The position numbers and the translations under genes were made by a program. 64,000 nt of DNA, from assembly GCF_002362315.1 (NCBI RefSeq), contig NZ_MTZV01000004.1, positions 248,001-312,000 on the forward strand, read 5' to 3'. Numbering within the stretch: position 1 is the stretch's first letter; every line of letters starts with the position of its first letter. The stretch is from Paraburkholderia acidicola. Lineage in GTDB: Bacteria; Pseudomonadota; Gammaproteobacteria; Burkholderiales; Burkholderiaceae. The notes below the pieces were generated by a model that worked only from the letters and a program-made list of their open reading frames with translations, was not told the DNA's origin and ran no database searches. Below, piece by piece: positions 9,765 through 19,259 of this stretch.

Positions 9765-10637
9765 GTGACGACCGCCGACGAGGCCCGCCCGGCGCAGGAT
9801 CAGTCCGACGCCGCGCTCGCTGCGCCCGTAACCGATACGACGCCCGATACCGTCGACGGTATCGCGTTCGCGCGCCTGTACGGCGAACCGCTCTTCAAGC
9901 TCCCGCAAGACCTCTACATCCCGCCGGATGCGCTCGAAGTCTTTCTCGAAACGTTCGAAGGTCCGCTCGATCTGCTGCTGTACCTGATCCGCAAGCAGAA
10001 CTTCAACGTGCTCGACATCCCGATGGCCGACGTCACGGTGCAGTACCTCGGTTACGTCGAACAGCTGCGCGAGTCGAACCTCGAACTGGCATCCGAATAC
10101 CTGCTGATGGCCGCGATGCTGATCGAGATCAAGTCGCGCATGTTGCTGCCGGTCAGAAAGGCCGATAGCGGCGAAGAAGCGGAAGATCCGCGCGCCGAAC
10201 TCGTGCGGCGCCTGCTCGAGTACGAGCAGATGAAGCTCGCGGCGCAGCGTCTGGACCAGTTGCCGCAACTCGGTCGCGACTTCCTGCGCGCCGAGGTGTA
10301 CATCGAGCAGAGCATGACGCCGCGCTTTCCGGACGTGAACAGCGACGATCTGCGCACGGCATGGGCGGATGTGATCAAGCGGGCGAAGCTCGTCCAGCAT
10401 CACCGCATCTCACGCGAAGAACTGTCGGTGCGCGAGCACATGAGCACGATCCTGCGTCGACTGCAGAATGCGCGCTTCATGGAATTCTCGGATCTGTTCG
10501 ATGTATCGCGCGGCGTGCCGGTGGTCGTGGTGAACTTCATCGCGATGCTGGAGCTGTCGCGCGAATCGCTGATCGAGATCACCCAGGCCGAGCCGTTTGC
10601 GCCGATCTACGTGCGCCTCGCCTACCTGCCGGCATAG
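9765..10637 (+). CDS. scpA: Segregation and condensation protein A
   Basis: ScpA is the kleisin subunit of the Smc-ScpA-ScpB condensin that organises and segregates the chromosome. The diagnostic region FEGPLDLLLYLIRKQ lies at about residues 62-76, followed by the IKSRMLLP segment; the C-terminal winged-helix part contains MLELSRESLIEITQ. The start used is the GTG at 9765, two bases after the DUF3460 stop, giving 290 residues; the longer frame upstream overlaps the DUF3460 gene and is not conserved-looking. The N-terminal 40 residues, before the kleisin domain, are low in complexity and acidic, as is usual in Burkholderiales. No scpB is in this window; panC and panD follow. Confidence 0.93.
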   Translation: MTTADEARPAQDQSDAALAAPVTDTTPDTVDGIAFARLYGEPLFKLPQDLYIPPDALEVFLETFEGPLDLLLYLIRKQNFNVLDIPMADVTVQYLGYVEQLRESNLELASEYLLMAAMLIEIKSRMLLPVRKADSGEEAEDPRAELVRRLLEYEQMKLAAQRLDQLPQLGRDFLRAEVYIEQSMTPRFPDVNSDDLRTAWADVIKRAKLVQHHRISREELSVREHMSTILRRLQNARFMEFSDLFDVSRGVPVVVVNFIAMLELSRESLIEITQAEPFAPIYVRLAYLPA

Positions 10638-11552
<915 letters not shown>

Positions 11553-11650
11553 AACCGTCTGAACCCGCCTGAACCTGTCACCGGCCCGGCGCGCCGCATG
11601 CACCCCATGCGCCCGGGCCGCGCGACTACTTGTCCACGGAACGCCCGCCC

Positions 11651-12037
11651 ATGCAACGCCACATGCTGAAGTCGAAGATCCATCGCGCCGCCGTCACGCA
11701 CTGCGAACTGCACTACGAAGGCTCGTGCGCGATCGACGAGAACCTGCTCGAAGCCGCGAACATCATCGAAAACGAACGCATCGACATCTGGAACATCAAT
11801 AACGGCGAGCGTTTTTCGACCTACGCAATCAAGGGCGAGCGCGGTAGCGGCATGATTTCGCTGAATGGTTCGGCGGCGCGCCGGGCGCAACTGGGCGACC
11901 TCGTGATCATCGCGGCGTTTGCCACGGTCGACGAGGCCGAGCTGAAGGCGGGATGGAAACCGGACCTGGTGTTCGTTGACGGCGACAACCGCATCAAGGG
12001 CAGTCGCGACCACGTGCCGACGCAAAGCTGGACCTGA
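11651..12037 (+). CDS. panD: Aspartate 1-decarboxylase proenzyme
   Basis: Makes beta-alanine from aspartate for pantothenate synthesis. PanD is a pyruvoyl enzyme that cleaves itself between Gly24 and Ser25; here the site is YEG|SC with G24 and S25 in exactly the E. coli positions when the ATG at 11651 is used. A catalytic lysine at residue 9 (SK-I-H) and the later [12 protein letters not shown] segment fit the family. The protein has 128 residues, the usual size. An alternative TTG at 11630 would add seven residues that do not align with the family, so it is rejected. Confidence 0.97.
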   Translation: MQRHMLKSKIHRAAVTHCELHYEGSCAIDENLLEAANIIENERIDIWNINNGERFSTYAIKGERGSGMISLNGSAARRAQLGDLVIIAAFATVDEAELKAGWKPDLVFVDGDNRIKGSRDHVPTQSWT

Positions 12038-12049
12038 TGATCTTGCGCG

Positions 12050-12069
12050 TCGGGCCGATCGTGGCCCGA
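12050..12069. terminator. Hairpin between convergent panD and parA-like gene
   Basis: TCGGGCC (12050-12056) and GGCCCGA (12063-12069) form a 7-bp stem around a 6-nt loop, in the 60-bp gap between two convergent genes. There is no T run, so at best it is a weak terminator. Confidence 0.35.
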
Positions 12070-12097
12070 ACGCTTCACCGTGCCGCGCGTGGCGGCG

Positions 12098-12727
12098 TCA
12101 GGTTTTCTTGCTGGCCCAATCGATGATCGATTGCCACTGCTCGAGGTCCTTCTCGACCCGGCTCTTCGCGACGTCCCACAGCGTGAGGCCGTGCGCGGCG
12201 AGTTGCACATAGTTCTGCGTATCACGCACAAAGCCGAGCACCGGCAGCTTCAGTCCCTCGACAAAACGATGCAACTGATCCGCCGAGCGCGTACGCGCAT
12301 CGACGCGCATCCCCACCACACCGACCTCGATGCGGCCTTTCCGGATGGCTTTTTCTTTCGCGAGGTGTTCGAGAAATTCCTGGGTGGCGAGAATATCGAA
12401 CAACGACGGCTGCAGCGGCACGATGACCTTGTCGGCCAGATCGAGGGCAACACTGAGACGGTTGCCGTGCAAGCCGGCGGGTGTATCGATAATTGCGTGT
12501 TCGAGGCCCTTGGGCGGTTTGGCCGGCGCGTCGGGGTCGACCTCCCAGATTTCGATCGGCGGGAGCGTGGCGGGCCGCAGCTCGAGCCACGCATGCGCTG
12601 AATGCTGTTTGTCCAGATCCGCGAGCGCAACCCACTCGCCCGCGGCGGCGAAATAGCCCGCCAGATTGGTCGACAGCGTGCTCTTGCCTACGCCGCCCTT
12701 CGGATTCGCCACCACGATTACCGTCAT
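12098..12727 (-). CDS. ParA/MinD family ATPase, orphan
   Basis: A 209-residue deviant-Walker P-loop ATPase with KGGVGKST at residues 10-17, including the signature first lysine, then DLDKQ and a DTPAG Walker B-type segment. These proteins use ATP-dependent dimerisation to position DNA, plasmids or protein clusters. It is short and lacks the N-terminal helix-turn-helix of plasmid ParA, so it resembles small ParA, MipZ or PpfA-type ATPases. No parB, parS or chemotaxis gene is adjacent; the neighbours are panD (convergent) and a thioesterase (divergent), so the cargo is unknown. The ATG at 12727 directly precedes the conserved IVVANPKGG strand; longer forms add a sequence that does not look conserved. 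Confidence 0.88.
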   Translation of the reverse strand: MTVIVVANPKGGVGKSTLSTNLAGYFAAAGEWVALADLDKQHSAHAWLELRPATLPPIEIWEVDPDAPAKPPKGLEHAIIDTPAGLHGNRLSVALDLADKVIVPLQPSLFDILATQEFLEHLAKEKAIRKGRIEVGVVGMRVDARTRSADQLHRFVEGLKLPVLGFVRDTQNYVQLAAHGLTLWDVAKSRVEKDLEQWQSIIDWASKKT

Positions 12728-12880
12728 GAATGCCCCCGGAAGATGGCTGGCGCGGCCAGCCGGTTTGCCGTTTCTTGCCGTCAAAAGTCGATCCAGCCGT
12801 TGATAATATCGGCAAAACCCGCCGCACCGAAACAAGAACGACCATTCGGTGTGCATTTCTTTCTACGAGGACACCAGACC

Positions 12881-13300
12881 ATGACGAAGCTTCGCCCCGA
12901 ATACACCCTTGAGCGCATGCAGGAACGGCAGCGCGGCACCCTTCCCGAACTGATCGGTTTTCGGGCTATTTCGCTGGAAGAAGGCTCATTGACCGCCGAA
13001 CTGACGGTACGCCCCAACCTGCTGGCGCCCAACGGCTTCCTGCATGCTGCAACCGTGGTCGCCCTCGCCGATACCGCCTGCGGCTATGCGTGCCTCTCCC
13101 ACCTGCCGGAGAAAGCCCAGAGTTTCACGACCATCGAGCTGAAGAGCAATTTCCTCGGCACCGCGCGGGAAGGCACGATCCGGGCGGTGGCGAAGGGCGT
13201 CCATATTGGGCGTACCACGCAGGTCTGGGATGCGACGGTGTTCGACCCGAACGGCAAGACCATTGCGCTATTCCGCTGCACGCAGATGGTCTTGTATTGA
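12881..13300 (+). CDS. PaaI family hotdog-fold thioesterase
   Basis: A 139-residue single-domain hotdog protein that would hydrolyse acyl-CoA or aryl-CoA thioesters. The conserved core is LLAPNGFLHAATVVALADTAC, where the N-G-x-x-H-G/A turn and the aspartate about 12 residues later are the catalytic elements of PaaI-type enzymes. No signal peptide or membrane segment is present. A GAGG about 12 bases upstream supports the ATG at 12881. The gene diverges from the parA-like gene and stands alone, so the context does not give the substrate. It could also be described as a phenylacetic-acid-degradation-type or YdiI-like thioesterase. Confidence 0.87.
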   Translation: MTKLRPEYTLERMQERQRGTLPELIGFRAISLEEGSLTAELTVRPNLLAPNGFLHAATVVALADTACGYACLSHLPEKAQSFTTIELKSNFLGTAREGTIRAVAKGVHIGRTTQVWDATVFDPNGKTIALFRCTQMVLY

Positions 13301-13309
13301 GAAGAGAGT

Positions 13310-13332
13310 GGCGAGGCGCCTTGCGCCTCGCC
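13310..13332. terminator. Hairpin downstream of the thioesterase gene
   Basis: GGCGAGGCGC (13310-13319) and GCGCCTCGCC (13323-13332) form a perfect 10-bp stem with a CTT loop, ten bases after the stop codon. No T run follows, so it may act as a weak terminator or an mRNA 3'-end stabiliser. It lies between two convergent genes. Confidence 0.5.
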
Positions 13333-13393
13333 CAGGCAGCGATTCAGGGTGGCCCAGGCAGGCCGCCCTATCCAGCAAGCTGATTCAGCAATC

Positions 13394-13810
13394 TCAGGCC
13401 ACCGCAGGACGTGCCGCCTTCACCCCGGTGGCTGCGAAGAGACCGTTGCCCAGCAACGACTGCACCACCAGCGTCACCGCCCAGAACGCCGGATATTCCC
13501 AACCGCCGTTCGGCGAGGCGAAGCCCCAGCCGTTGTGCAAATGGGTGGACATCGCGCCCAGCATGAACGGCAGCAGCACCAGCGCAACCCAGCGCACCTG
13601 CACGCCGAGCAGCAAGGCGATGCCGCCGAACAGCTCGACGAACGCCGTCACGTAGCCCAGCCAGCCCGGCAGGCCCAGCGAGACGAAAAACTGCGCGGTG
13701 CCCGGCAGCGTGAACACAAAGATCTTTTGCAGGCTGTGGGCGAGATACAGCACGCCTAACGCCACGCGCAGCAGCAGCGCGGCCGCATCGGCGGAACGGT
13801 TCGAATGCAT
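13394..13810 (-). CDS. DoxX family membrane protein
   Basis: A 138-residue integral membrane protein with four predicted transmembrane segments (about residues 10-28, 47-66, 72-90 and 105-125). The family features are a LLLRVALGVLYLAHSLQKIF first helix, the FVELFGGIALLLG second segment and the histidine-rich THLHNGWGF loop. DoxX relatives include the small subunit of archaeal thiosulfate:quinone oxidoreductase and MdoX/YphA-type proteins linked to redox stress. The actual role of the bacterial stand-alone members is mostly unknown. It is transcribed alone, convergent with the thioesterase gene, and its neighbour upstream is cobQ on the same strand after 117 bp. Confidence 0.88.
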   Translation of the reverse strand: MHSNRSADAAALLLRVALGVLYLAHSLQKIFVFTLPGTAQFFVSLGLPGWLGYVTAFVELFGGIALLLGVQVRWVALVLLPFMLGAMSTHLHNGWGFASPNGGWEYPAFWAVTLVVQSLLGNGLFAATGVKAARPAVA

Positions 13811-13927
13811 GGCGACTCCTTGATGGGTTGAACGGACAGCAGACGGTGCCGTCGTTGGGTCGCACTATATTCGAACTAATAAGGTGGAAAAACCGGCTCT
13901 GGCGCTTAGATTATTTCCTGACAGGAT

Positions 13928-15493
13928 TTAATCGATTCTTCCATTCGCGGTCTCGCGCATCGCCGCGAACAGGCGGGGCAGGTCCAGATGCTCGTCGAGC
14001 GTATCGGCGAGGCGGTCCAGCGAGGCTTCCCGCAGCGCCGGGTAGTCGATTTCCTCCGCGGCGCCGAGACCGGCCCACGCGAGCAACGCCGCGCAGGCAG
14101 CCGGCGTATCGAACAGGCCGTGGACATAGGTGGCGAGAATCTGGTCGTCGGCGGAACGGGCGCCGTCGGGACGCGGTCCGGTCACGCTGGCGAGATGTAA
14201 TGCCGGCGAGGTGAGCGCCGGTCCCTCGGTCTCGCCCATGTGGATTTCGTAGCCGGCCGCAGCCGGCGCGCCCGGCAGCGCCAGCGTGCCGGTTACGTTG
14301 GCGAGCGTTTTCTCGCGCGTCAGCGTCGTCGAAAAGTCGAGCCAGCCGAGCCCGGCCACCGTGCCCGGCGTCCCTTCGACGCCATGCGGGTCAGCCACTT
14401 CGCGCCCCAGCATCTGCATGCCGCCGCAGATGCCGATCACCTTGCCGCCATAGCGCAGATGCCGTTGCAACACCGCGTCCCAACCCTGCGCGCGCAGAAA
14501 CGCGAGATCGCCCTGCACGTTCTTCGAGCCTGGCAACACGATCAAATCGGCGGGCGGCGGCATACTGCCGCTGCGTACATAGTGGAAATCGACCTGCGGA
14601 TGCGCGCGCAACGCATCGAAATCAGTGTGGTTGCTGATGTGCGGCAGCACCGGTACCACGACGCGCAGTACGCCGTCTGCCGTGCCCATGCCCGCGCCCG
14701 CGTGGGCGGCCCGCAATTCGCGCGGCAGCATGTCCTCGGCATCGAGTGTCAGGCCATGCAGATACGGCAGCACGCCGAACACCGGCTTGCCGGTCTGCGC
14801 TTCGAGCCAGTCGAGCCCCGGCTGCAGCAGTCCGATATCGCCACGAAACCGGTTGATCACGAAGCCCTGCACTCGTGCCCGTTCGCTGGCCGACAGACAC
14901 GCGAGCGTCCCCGTCAGATGCGCGAACACCCCGCCGCGATCGATGTCGGCCACCAGCACCACCGGGCAATCGACCGCTTCCGCAAAACCCATGTTCGCGA
15001 TATCGCGATCACGCAGATTGATCTCGGCGGGACTGCCCGCGCCTTCGACGAAAATCGTTTCGAAGCGCGCCTGCAGACGCCGGTACGACGCGAGCACTGC
15101 ATCGAACGCGATTGGCTTGTAGTCGTGATAGGCGCGCGCATCGAGATTCATGCGCGCCTTGCCGTGGATGATCACCTGCGCGCCGCGGTCGCTGGTCGGC
15201 TTGAGCAGCACGGGGTTCAGATCGGTGTGCGCGTCGATCCCCGCGGCGACTGCCTGCAACGCCTGCGCGCGGCCGATCTCGCCGCCGTCCACCGTGACTG
15301 CGCTGTTGAGCGCCATGTTCTGCGGCTTGAACGGCGCGACCTTCGCACCGGCGCGGCGGGCGAGCCTGCACAGGCCCGCGACGAGTGTGCTCTTGCCGGC
15401 ATCGGAGGTCGTGCCCTGGATCATCAGCGTGCCGCGCGGCACGGTTGGCACGGTTAAACCTGCGGGCGGCGGGGAGTCGGATAGCGCAGTCAC
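13928..15493 (-). CDS. cobQ: Cobyric acid synthase
   Basis: Amidates four side chains of adenosylcobyrinic acid a,c-diamide with glutamine and ATP, giving adenosylcobyric acid. The N-terminal part is a dethiobiotin-synthetase-like ATPase ([11 protein letters not shown], then [13 protein letters not shown]); the C-terminal part is a class I-like amidotransferase with the nucleophile in [10 protein letters not shown] and a late Y-V-H-G-L-F histidine segment. The start is uncertain: a GTG at 15493 (521 residues) is used here because it fits the family N-terminus best, while ATG codons at 15538 and 15592 would add 15 and 33 residues. It diverges from cobU. Without ring-synthesis genes nearby it probably acts on salvaged or late corrinoid precursors. 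Confidence 0.93.
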   Translation of the reverse strand: MTALSDSPPPAGLTVPTVPRGTLMIQGTTSDAGKSTLVAGLCRLARRAGAKVAPFKPQNMALNSAVTVDGGEIGRAQALQAVAAGIDAHTDLNPVLLKPTSDRGAQVIIHGKARMNLDARAYHDYKPIAFDAVLASYRRLQARFETIFVEGAGSPAEINLRDRDIANMGFAEAVDCPVVLVADIDRGGVFAHLTGTLACLSASERARVQGFVINRFRGDIGLLQPGLDWLEAQTGKPVFGVLPYLHGLTLDAEDMLPRELRAAHAGAGMGTADGVLRVVVPVLPHISNHTDFDALRAHPQVDFHYVRSGSMPPPADLIVLPGSKNVQGDLAFLRAQGWDAVLQRHLRYGGKVIGICGGMQMLGREVADPHGVEGTPGTVAGLGWLDFSTTLTREKTLANVTGTLALPGAPAAAGYEIHMGETEGPALTSPALHLASVTGPRPDGARSADDQILATYVHGLFDTPAACAALLAWAGLGAAEEIDYPALREASLDRLADTLDEHLDLPRLFAAMRETANGRID

Positions 15494-15599
15494 GGAGTGG
15501 GCCAGGTGGTAATGAGGCGAACAGGAAAGACCGCGCATTATCCCATCGCATGCGCCCGCGACGCGGCTGAACGCGAACCCAAGCCGGTACAATCACGCG

Positions 15600-16145
15600 A
15601 TGATTTCCCCCGACCTCACCTTCGTGCTCGGCGGTGCCCGCTCGGGCAAGAGCGCGCACGCCGAACAGCTCGCAAGCGACAGCGCGCTCCCGGTCACCTA
15701 CATTGCCACCGCACGCATCGCGGATGCCGAATTCGCGGAGCGAGTCGCGCATCATCGCGAGCGACGTCCTGCGCACTGGCGTTTGCTCGAAGCGCCGCTC
15801 GATCTGGCCGGCGCTGTCACCGCCACCGATGCGCCTGGGCAATGCATCCTGATCGATTGCCTGACGCTGTGGCTCGCCAACCTGCTGTGTCCACCCGACG
15901 GTACTCCCGCCTCCGATGACAGCGCGCAACGCCTCGCCGCCTTCGAACACGCGCTCGCCCAGGCGGCAGGCAAGATCATCATCGTGAGCAACGAGATCGG
16001 CCTCGGCGTCGTGCCGCTCGGCGCGGCGACGCGTCTCTATGTGGACGAACTCGGCCGGCTCAATCAACGGATCGCTGCGCTGAGTAGCGAAGTCACGATG
16101 ATGGTCGCGGGCCTGCCGCTCACGCTTAAGACCGCGCGCCCATGA
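15600..16145 (+). CDS. cobU: Adenosylcobinamide kinase / adenosylcobinamide-phosphate guanylyltransferase
   Basis: Bifunctional enzyme that phosphorylates adenosylcobinamide and then transfers GMP from GTP, activating the corrinoid for joining to the lower ligand. The 181-residue protein starts with the P-loop GGARSGKS (residues 11-18). It also has the RRPAHWRLLEAP segment containing the guanylylated histidine (of the EHRPxxW type) and DCLTLWLANLL. All are characteristic of CobU/CobP. It opens a four-gene run, cobU-cbiB-cobD-btuF: its TGA overlaps the cbiB ATG by four bases, a sign of translational coupling. Its start is only about 100 bp from that of the divergent cobQ. Confidence 0.96.
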   Translation: MISPDLTFVLGGARSGKSAHAEQLASDSALPVTYIATARIADAEFAERVAHHRERRPAHWRLLEAPLDLAGAVTATDAPGQCILIDCLTLWLANLLCPPDGTPASDDSAQRLAAFEHALAQAAGKIIIVSNEIGLGVVPLGAATRLYVDELGRLNQRIAALSSEVTMMVAGLPLTLKTARP

Positions 16146-17083
16146 TCATGCTGTCCCTCCCGCTGACCGCTGCGCTCGCGACGCTTGCCGTCGCCATCGA
16201 CCGCTGGACCGGCGAGCCCCACACCGCTCATCCGCTGGTCGGTTTCGGCAAGCTGGCTAGCGCACTCGAAGCGCGCCTGAACACCGGTCGGCGCGGCCGG
16301 CTCGCGGGGCTGCTCGGCTGGCTGCTTGCGGTCGCGCCGCCGGTGGCTATCGCCGCGTGGCTCGTCGCGGTGCTGCCGTTGCCGCTCGCGTGTGCGGTCC
16401 ATGTCGCGCTGCTGTGGTTCGCACTCGGCGCGCGCAGCCTGCACGACCACATCGCGCCGATTGCTGCGGCGCTCGCGCGGCGCGATCTGGCGCAGGCGCG
16501 CGTACTGACGTCGCGCATCGTCTCGCGCGAAACCGCGACCGCCGACGAAGCCGCACTCGCGCGCGCCGCCGTCGAATCGGCACTCGAGAACGGCAACGAT
16601 GCGATCTTCGGCGCGCTGTTCTGGTTCGCGATCGCGGGTGGTCCTGGCGCGCTCGCGTTCCGTCTTGCCAATACGCTCGACGCGATGTGGGGCTACCGCA
16701 CGCCGCGCTATCTGCGCTACGGCTGGGCCGCGGCACGCATCGACGATGTACTCAACTGGATTCCCGCGCGGCTGACGGCGACGAGCTACGCGCTGCTCGG
16801 CGATACGCGCACCGCGTGGCGCTGCTGGCGCGATCAGGCGCGGCGCTGGGACAGCCCGAACGCGGGGCCGGTGATGGCGGCGGGCGCAGGCAGTCTGAAT
16901 GTGCGGATCGGCGGAGCGGCTGTGTATCACGGCGCACTCGAGCAACGTCCGACACTCGGTGCCGGCGAGGCCGCCGCCGCCCGGCATGTTCCGGCCGCGC
17001 TGCAACTGGTTGAGCGAACCGTCACGCTCTGGCTGGCTGTATTGATTGTGCTGGCGCTACTGAGTGTGCCGTTTCATGCATAG
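16142..17083 (+). CDS. cbiB: Adenosylcobinamide-phosphate synthase CbiB (CobD in Pseudomonas naming)
   Basis: Membrane enzyme that attaches (R)-1-amino-2-propanol phosphate (or ethanolamine phosphate) to adenosylcobyric acid, making adenosylcobinamide phosphate. The 313-residue protein has several hydrophobic helices, the early DRWTGEPHTAHPLVGFG motif, the SRETATADEAALARAAVESALEN region around residues 122-144 and the PNAGPVMAAGAG segment, all family marks. It begins at an ATG overlapping the cobU stop (ATGA) and overlaps the next gene by eight bases. It uses the product of the following gene, threonine-phosphate decarboxylase, so the two sequential activities are encoded side by side. Confidence 0.96.
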   Translation: MIMLSLPLTAALATLAVAIDRWTGEPHTAHPLVGFGKLASALEARLNTGRRGRLAGLLGWLLAVAPPVAIAAWLVAVLPLPLACAVHVALLWFALGARSLHDHIAPIAAALARRDLAQARVLTSRIVSRETATADEAALARAAVESALENGNDAIFGALFWFAIAGGPGALAFRLANTLDAMWGYRTPRYLRYGWAAARIDDVLNWIPARLTATSYALLGDTRTAWRCWRDQARRWDSPNAGPVMAAGAGSLNVRIGGAAVYHGALEQRPTLGAGEAAAARHVPAALQLVERTVTLWLAVLIVLALLSVPFHA

Positions 17084-18206
17084 CGAGATCGGTGTTGCTA
17101 CTTCGAGCCCAGGTGCCGCGCCCAGCGTGGTAACGCACGGCGGCAATCTGCATGAGGCGGCGCGACTGTATGGCATTGCGTACGCCGCGTGGCTCGATCT
17201 GTCGACTGGCATCAATCCGCACGGCTATCCGGTGCCGCCCGTACCGCCCGATGCGTGGCGGCGTTTGCCCGATGAAGGCGACGATTTCGCTGCGTGCGCC
17301 GCGCGCTATTACGGCGCGCCGGATGCGGAGCATGTGTTGCCGGTGGCTGGCAGCCAGGCGGCGATCCGTGCGTTGCCTGCGGTGTTGCCTGCGCTGCCTG
17401 CCCTACCTACGCAGCCTGCTTCATCGCCCGAATCACGACCCGAGTCGTCGACACGCGCAACCGTCGGTATCGCACCGCTCACGTATAGCGAATACGCGCC
17501 GGCGTTCGCACGCGCCGGCTACGTAGTGAGCGCACTCGATGTAGCGTGCGAGAACCTGCCCGACACGCTCACTCACGCAGTCGTCGTCAATCCGAACAAC
17601 CCGACCGCTGCGTACCTCGATGCGGCAAAACTTCTACGCTGGCACGCGCAATTGTCAGCACGCGGCGGCACTCTGATCGTCGATGAAGCGTTCGCCGACG
17701 CGATGCCGGATGTCACGCCGCGTGCATCGCTGGCCGATCGCGTTGCGTTGCCCGGTCTCGTCGTATTGCGCTCGCCGGGGAAGTTCTTCGGCCTCGCAGG
17801 CGTACGCGCGGGCTTCGTGCTGGCTGCGCCGGCGCAGCTTCGTGCACTGCGCGACGTGCTCGGCGCGTGGACGGTCAGCGGTCCGGCGCGTCATGCAGTG
17901 ACGGCGGCGTTCGCCGATCGTGCATGGCAAGAGCAGATGCGCGACCGCCTGGCGGCTGACAGTGCCCGGCTCGTGGAGTTGCTGCATGCACATCGCTTCG
18001 CGTCGCGAGCCACGCCGCTCTTCGCATGGACCGACGACGCACGTGCCACCGCGCTACATCGCGCGCTTGCCGAACGTGGTATCTGGACCCGCCTGTTCGC
18101 GCAACCGGCCAGCCTGCGCTTCGGCTTGCCCGCTACACCCGCGGACTGGCAACGTTTCGAGCTGGCATTGCGGGAAAGCGTGGAAGCAATTGATGCGACT
18201 GCATAA
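17076..18206 (+). CDS. cobD: L-threonine-O-3-phosphate decarboxylase CobD (CobC in Pseudomonas naming)
   Basis: A PLP enzyme that makes (R)-1-amino-2-propanol phosphate, the linker of the nucleotide loop, from threonine phosphate. It has the fold-type I aminotransferase pattern: HGGNLHEAAR near the start, VNPNNPT, IVDEAF, and the Schiff-base lysine K236 in SPGKFFGLAGVRAGF. The protein has 376 residues from the ATG at 17076; a further start at 17064 would lie deeper in cbiB. A Pro/Ala/Leu/Ser-rich insertion at about residues 99-128 interrupts the normal spacing and is encoded by short imperfect repeats. The gene overlaps cbiB by eight bases, and btuF follows after 71 bp. No threonine kinase gene is present here. 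Confidence 0.93.
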   Translation: MHSEIGVATSSPGAAPSVVTHGGNLHEAARLYGIAYAAWLDLSTGINPHGYPVPPVPPDAWRRLPDEGDDFAACAARYYGAPDAEHVLPVAGSQAAIRALPAVLPALPALPTQPASSPESRPESSTRATVGIAPLTYSEYAPAFARAGYVVSALDVACENLPDTLTHAVVVNPNNPTAAYLDAAKLLRWHAQLSARGGTLIVDEAFADAMPDVTPRASLADRVALPGLVVLRSPGKFFGLAGVRAGFVLAAPAQLRALRDVLGAWTVSGPARHAVTAAFADRAWQEQMRDRLAADSARLVELLHAHRFASRATPLFAWTDDARATALHRALAERGIWTRLFAQPASLRFGLPATPADWQRFELALRESVEAIDATA

Positions 18207-18277
18207 CCGTCGAATCACGTACTGCCCGCGATACAGTTGGCCACGCCGTAACCACCCTGCTTCCTGTATTCATCACA

Positions 18278-19216
18278 ATGACCCGACCCGTTCGACTTGC
18301 CGCTGTATTCACGTTGGCCTGCGCGGCCCTGCTGCCCTTCAGCCGTGCAGCGCACGCGTCCATCACCGTCACCGACGACAGCGGCGCAACCGTCACACTC
18401 GCAGCGCCCGCACAACGCGTGATCAGTCTCGCGCCGCACGTCACCGAGCTGCTGTATGCCGCGGGCGGCGGCGCGAAGCTCGTCGGCGCGGTCACGTACA
18501 GCGACTACCCGCCCGAGGCGAAGCAGTTGCCGCGCGTCGGCGACAACAAGGCGCTTGACCTCGAACGCATCGTCGCGCTGAAGCCGGATCTGATCGTCGT
18601 GTGGCGGCACGGGAATGCACAAGCTCAACTCGAGCGGCTACGCGAGCTGCATATCCCGCTCTTCTTCAGCGAGCCCAAACATCTCGACGACATCGCGAGC
18701 ACGCTGACGAAACTCGGCGTGTTGCTCGACACGCAGCAGACCGCCGATGCAGCCGCCGCCGCGTTCCGTCAACGCATCGCGCAGTTGCGCACGCGTTACG
18801 CGACGCGACCGCCCGTGAGCGTGTTCTACCAGGTATGGGACAAACCGCTGATGACGCTCAACGGTACGCACATGATCAGCGACGTGATCGCGCTGTGCGG
18901 CGGGCGCAATGTATTCGCGCAGCTCGAACCGCTGGTGCCAACCGTATCGACGGAAGCGGTGCTCGCGGCAAATCCTGAGGCAATCGTCACGGCATCGCAG
19001 GGCGCGACGGCGCCGGACCATCCTTTGCCGCAACTCGATACGTGGCGCGCGTGGCCGGCGCTGACAGCGGTGGCGCGCGACAACCTGTTTGCGATCGACG
19101 GCGATCTGATCAACCGACCCGCACCGCGTATCGCAGAGGGCGCTGCGCAGTTGTGTGAGGACCTCGAAACGGTGCGCTCGCGTCGAGCGGCTGGAGTGGC
19201 TGGCAGCGCGCAGTAA
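18278..19216 (+). CDS. btuF: Periplasmic cobalamin-binding protein BtuF
   Basis: Captures cobalamin or cobinamide in the periplasm and delivers it to the BtuCD importer. The 312-residue protein has a Sec signal peptide (about residues 1-28, ending in AHAS) and the class III binding-protein pattern: RVISLAPHVTELLYAAGGG, then SDYPPEA and RVGDNKALDLERIVALKPDLIVV. The length and pattern fit BtuF better than ferric siderophore-binding homologues, and the location between B12 salvage genes supports the assignment. Its transporter partners btuC and btuD are in the opposing operon 3 kb away rather than next to it. It converges on cobC. Confidence 0.93.
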   Translation: MTRPVRLAAVFTLACAALLPFSRAAHASITVTDDSGATVTLAAPAQRVISLAPHVTELLYAAGGGAKLVGAVTYSDYPPEAKQLPRVGDNKALDLERIVALKPDLIVVWRHGNAQAQLERLRELHIPLFFSEPKHLDDIASTLTKLGVLLDTQQTADAAAAAFRQRIAQLRTRYATRPPVSVFYQVWDKPLMTLNGTHMISDVIALCGGRNVFAQLEPLVPTVSTEAVLAANPEAIVTASQGATAPDHPLPQLDTWRAWPALTAVARDNLFAIDGDLINRPAPRIAEGAAQLCEDLETVRSRRAAGVAGSAQ

Positions 19217-19259
19217 CAACGCCTGGGCAAGGCCATTACTGACTGCTAGCGCTGCACGC

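Noticed and set aside
11630..11650. Longer panD from a TTG
   Set aside because: It shifts the self-cleavage site from residues 24-25, which is fixed in the family.
12038..12097. Full Rho-independent terminator after panD
   Set aside because: The 7-bp hairpin at 12050 has no T run on either strand, so it is kept only as a weak candidate.
15009..16067. 352-residue minus-strand frame across cobU and the cobQ start
   Set aside because: It overlaps two well-supported genes in other frames and has no recognisable motif; only an artefact of high GC.
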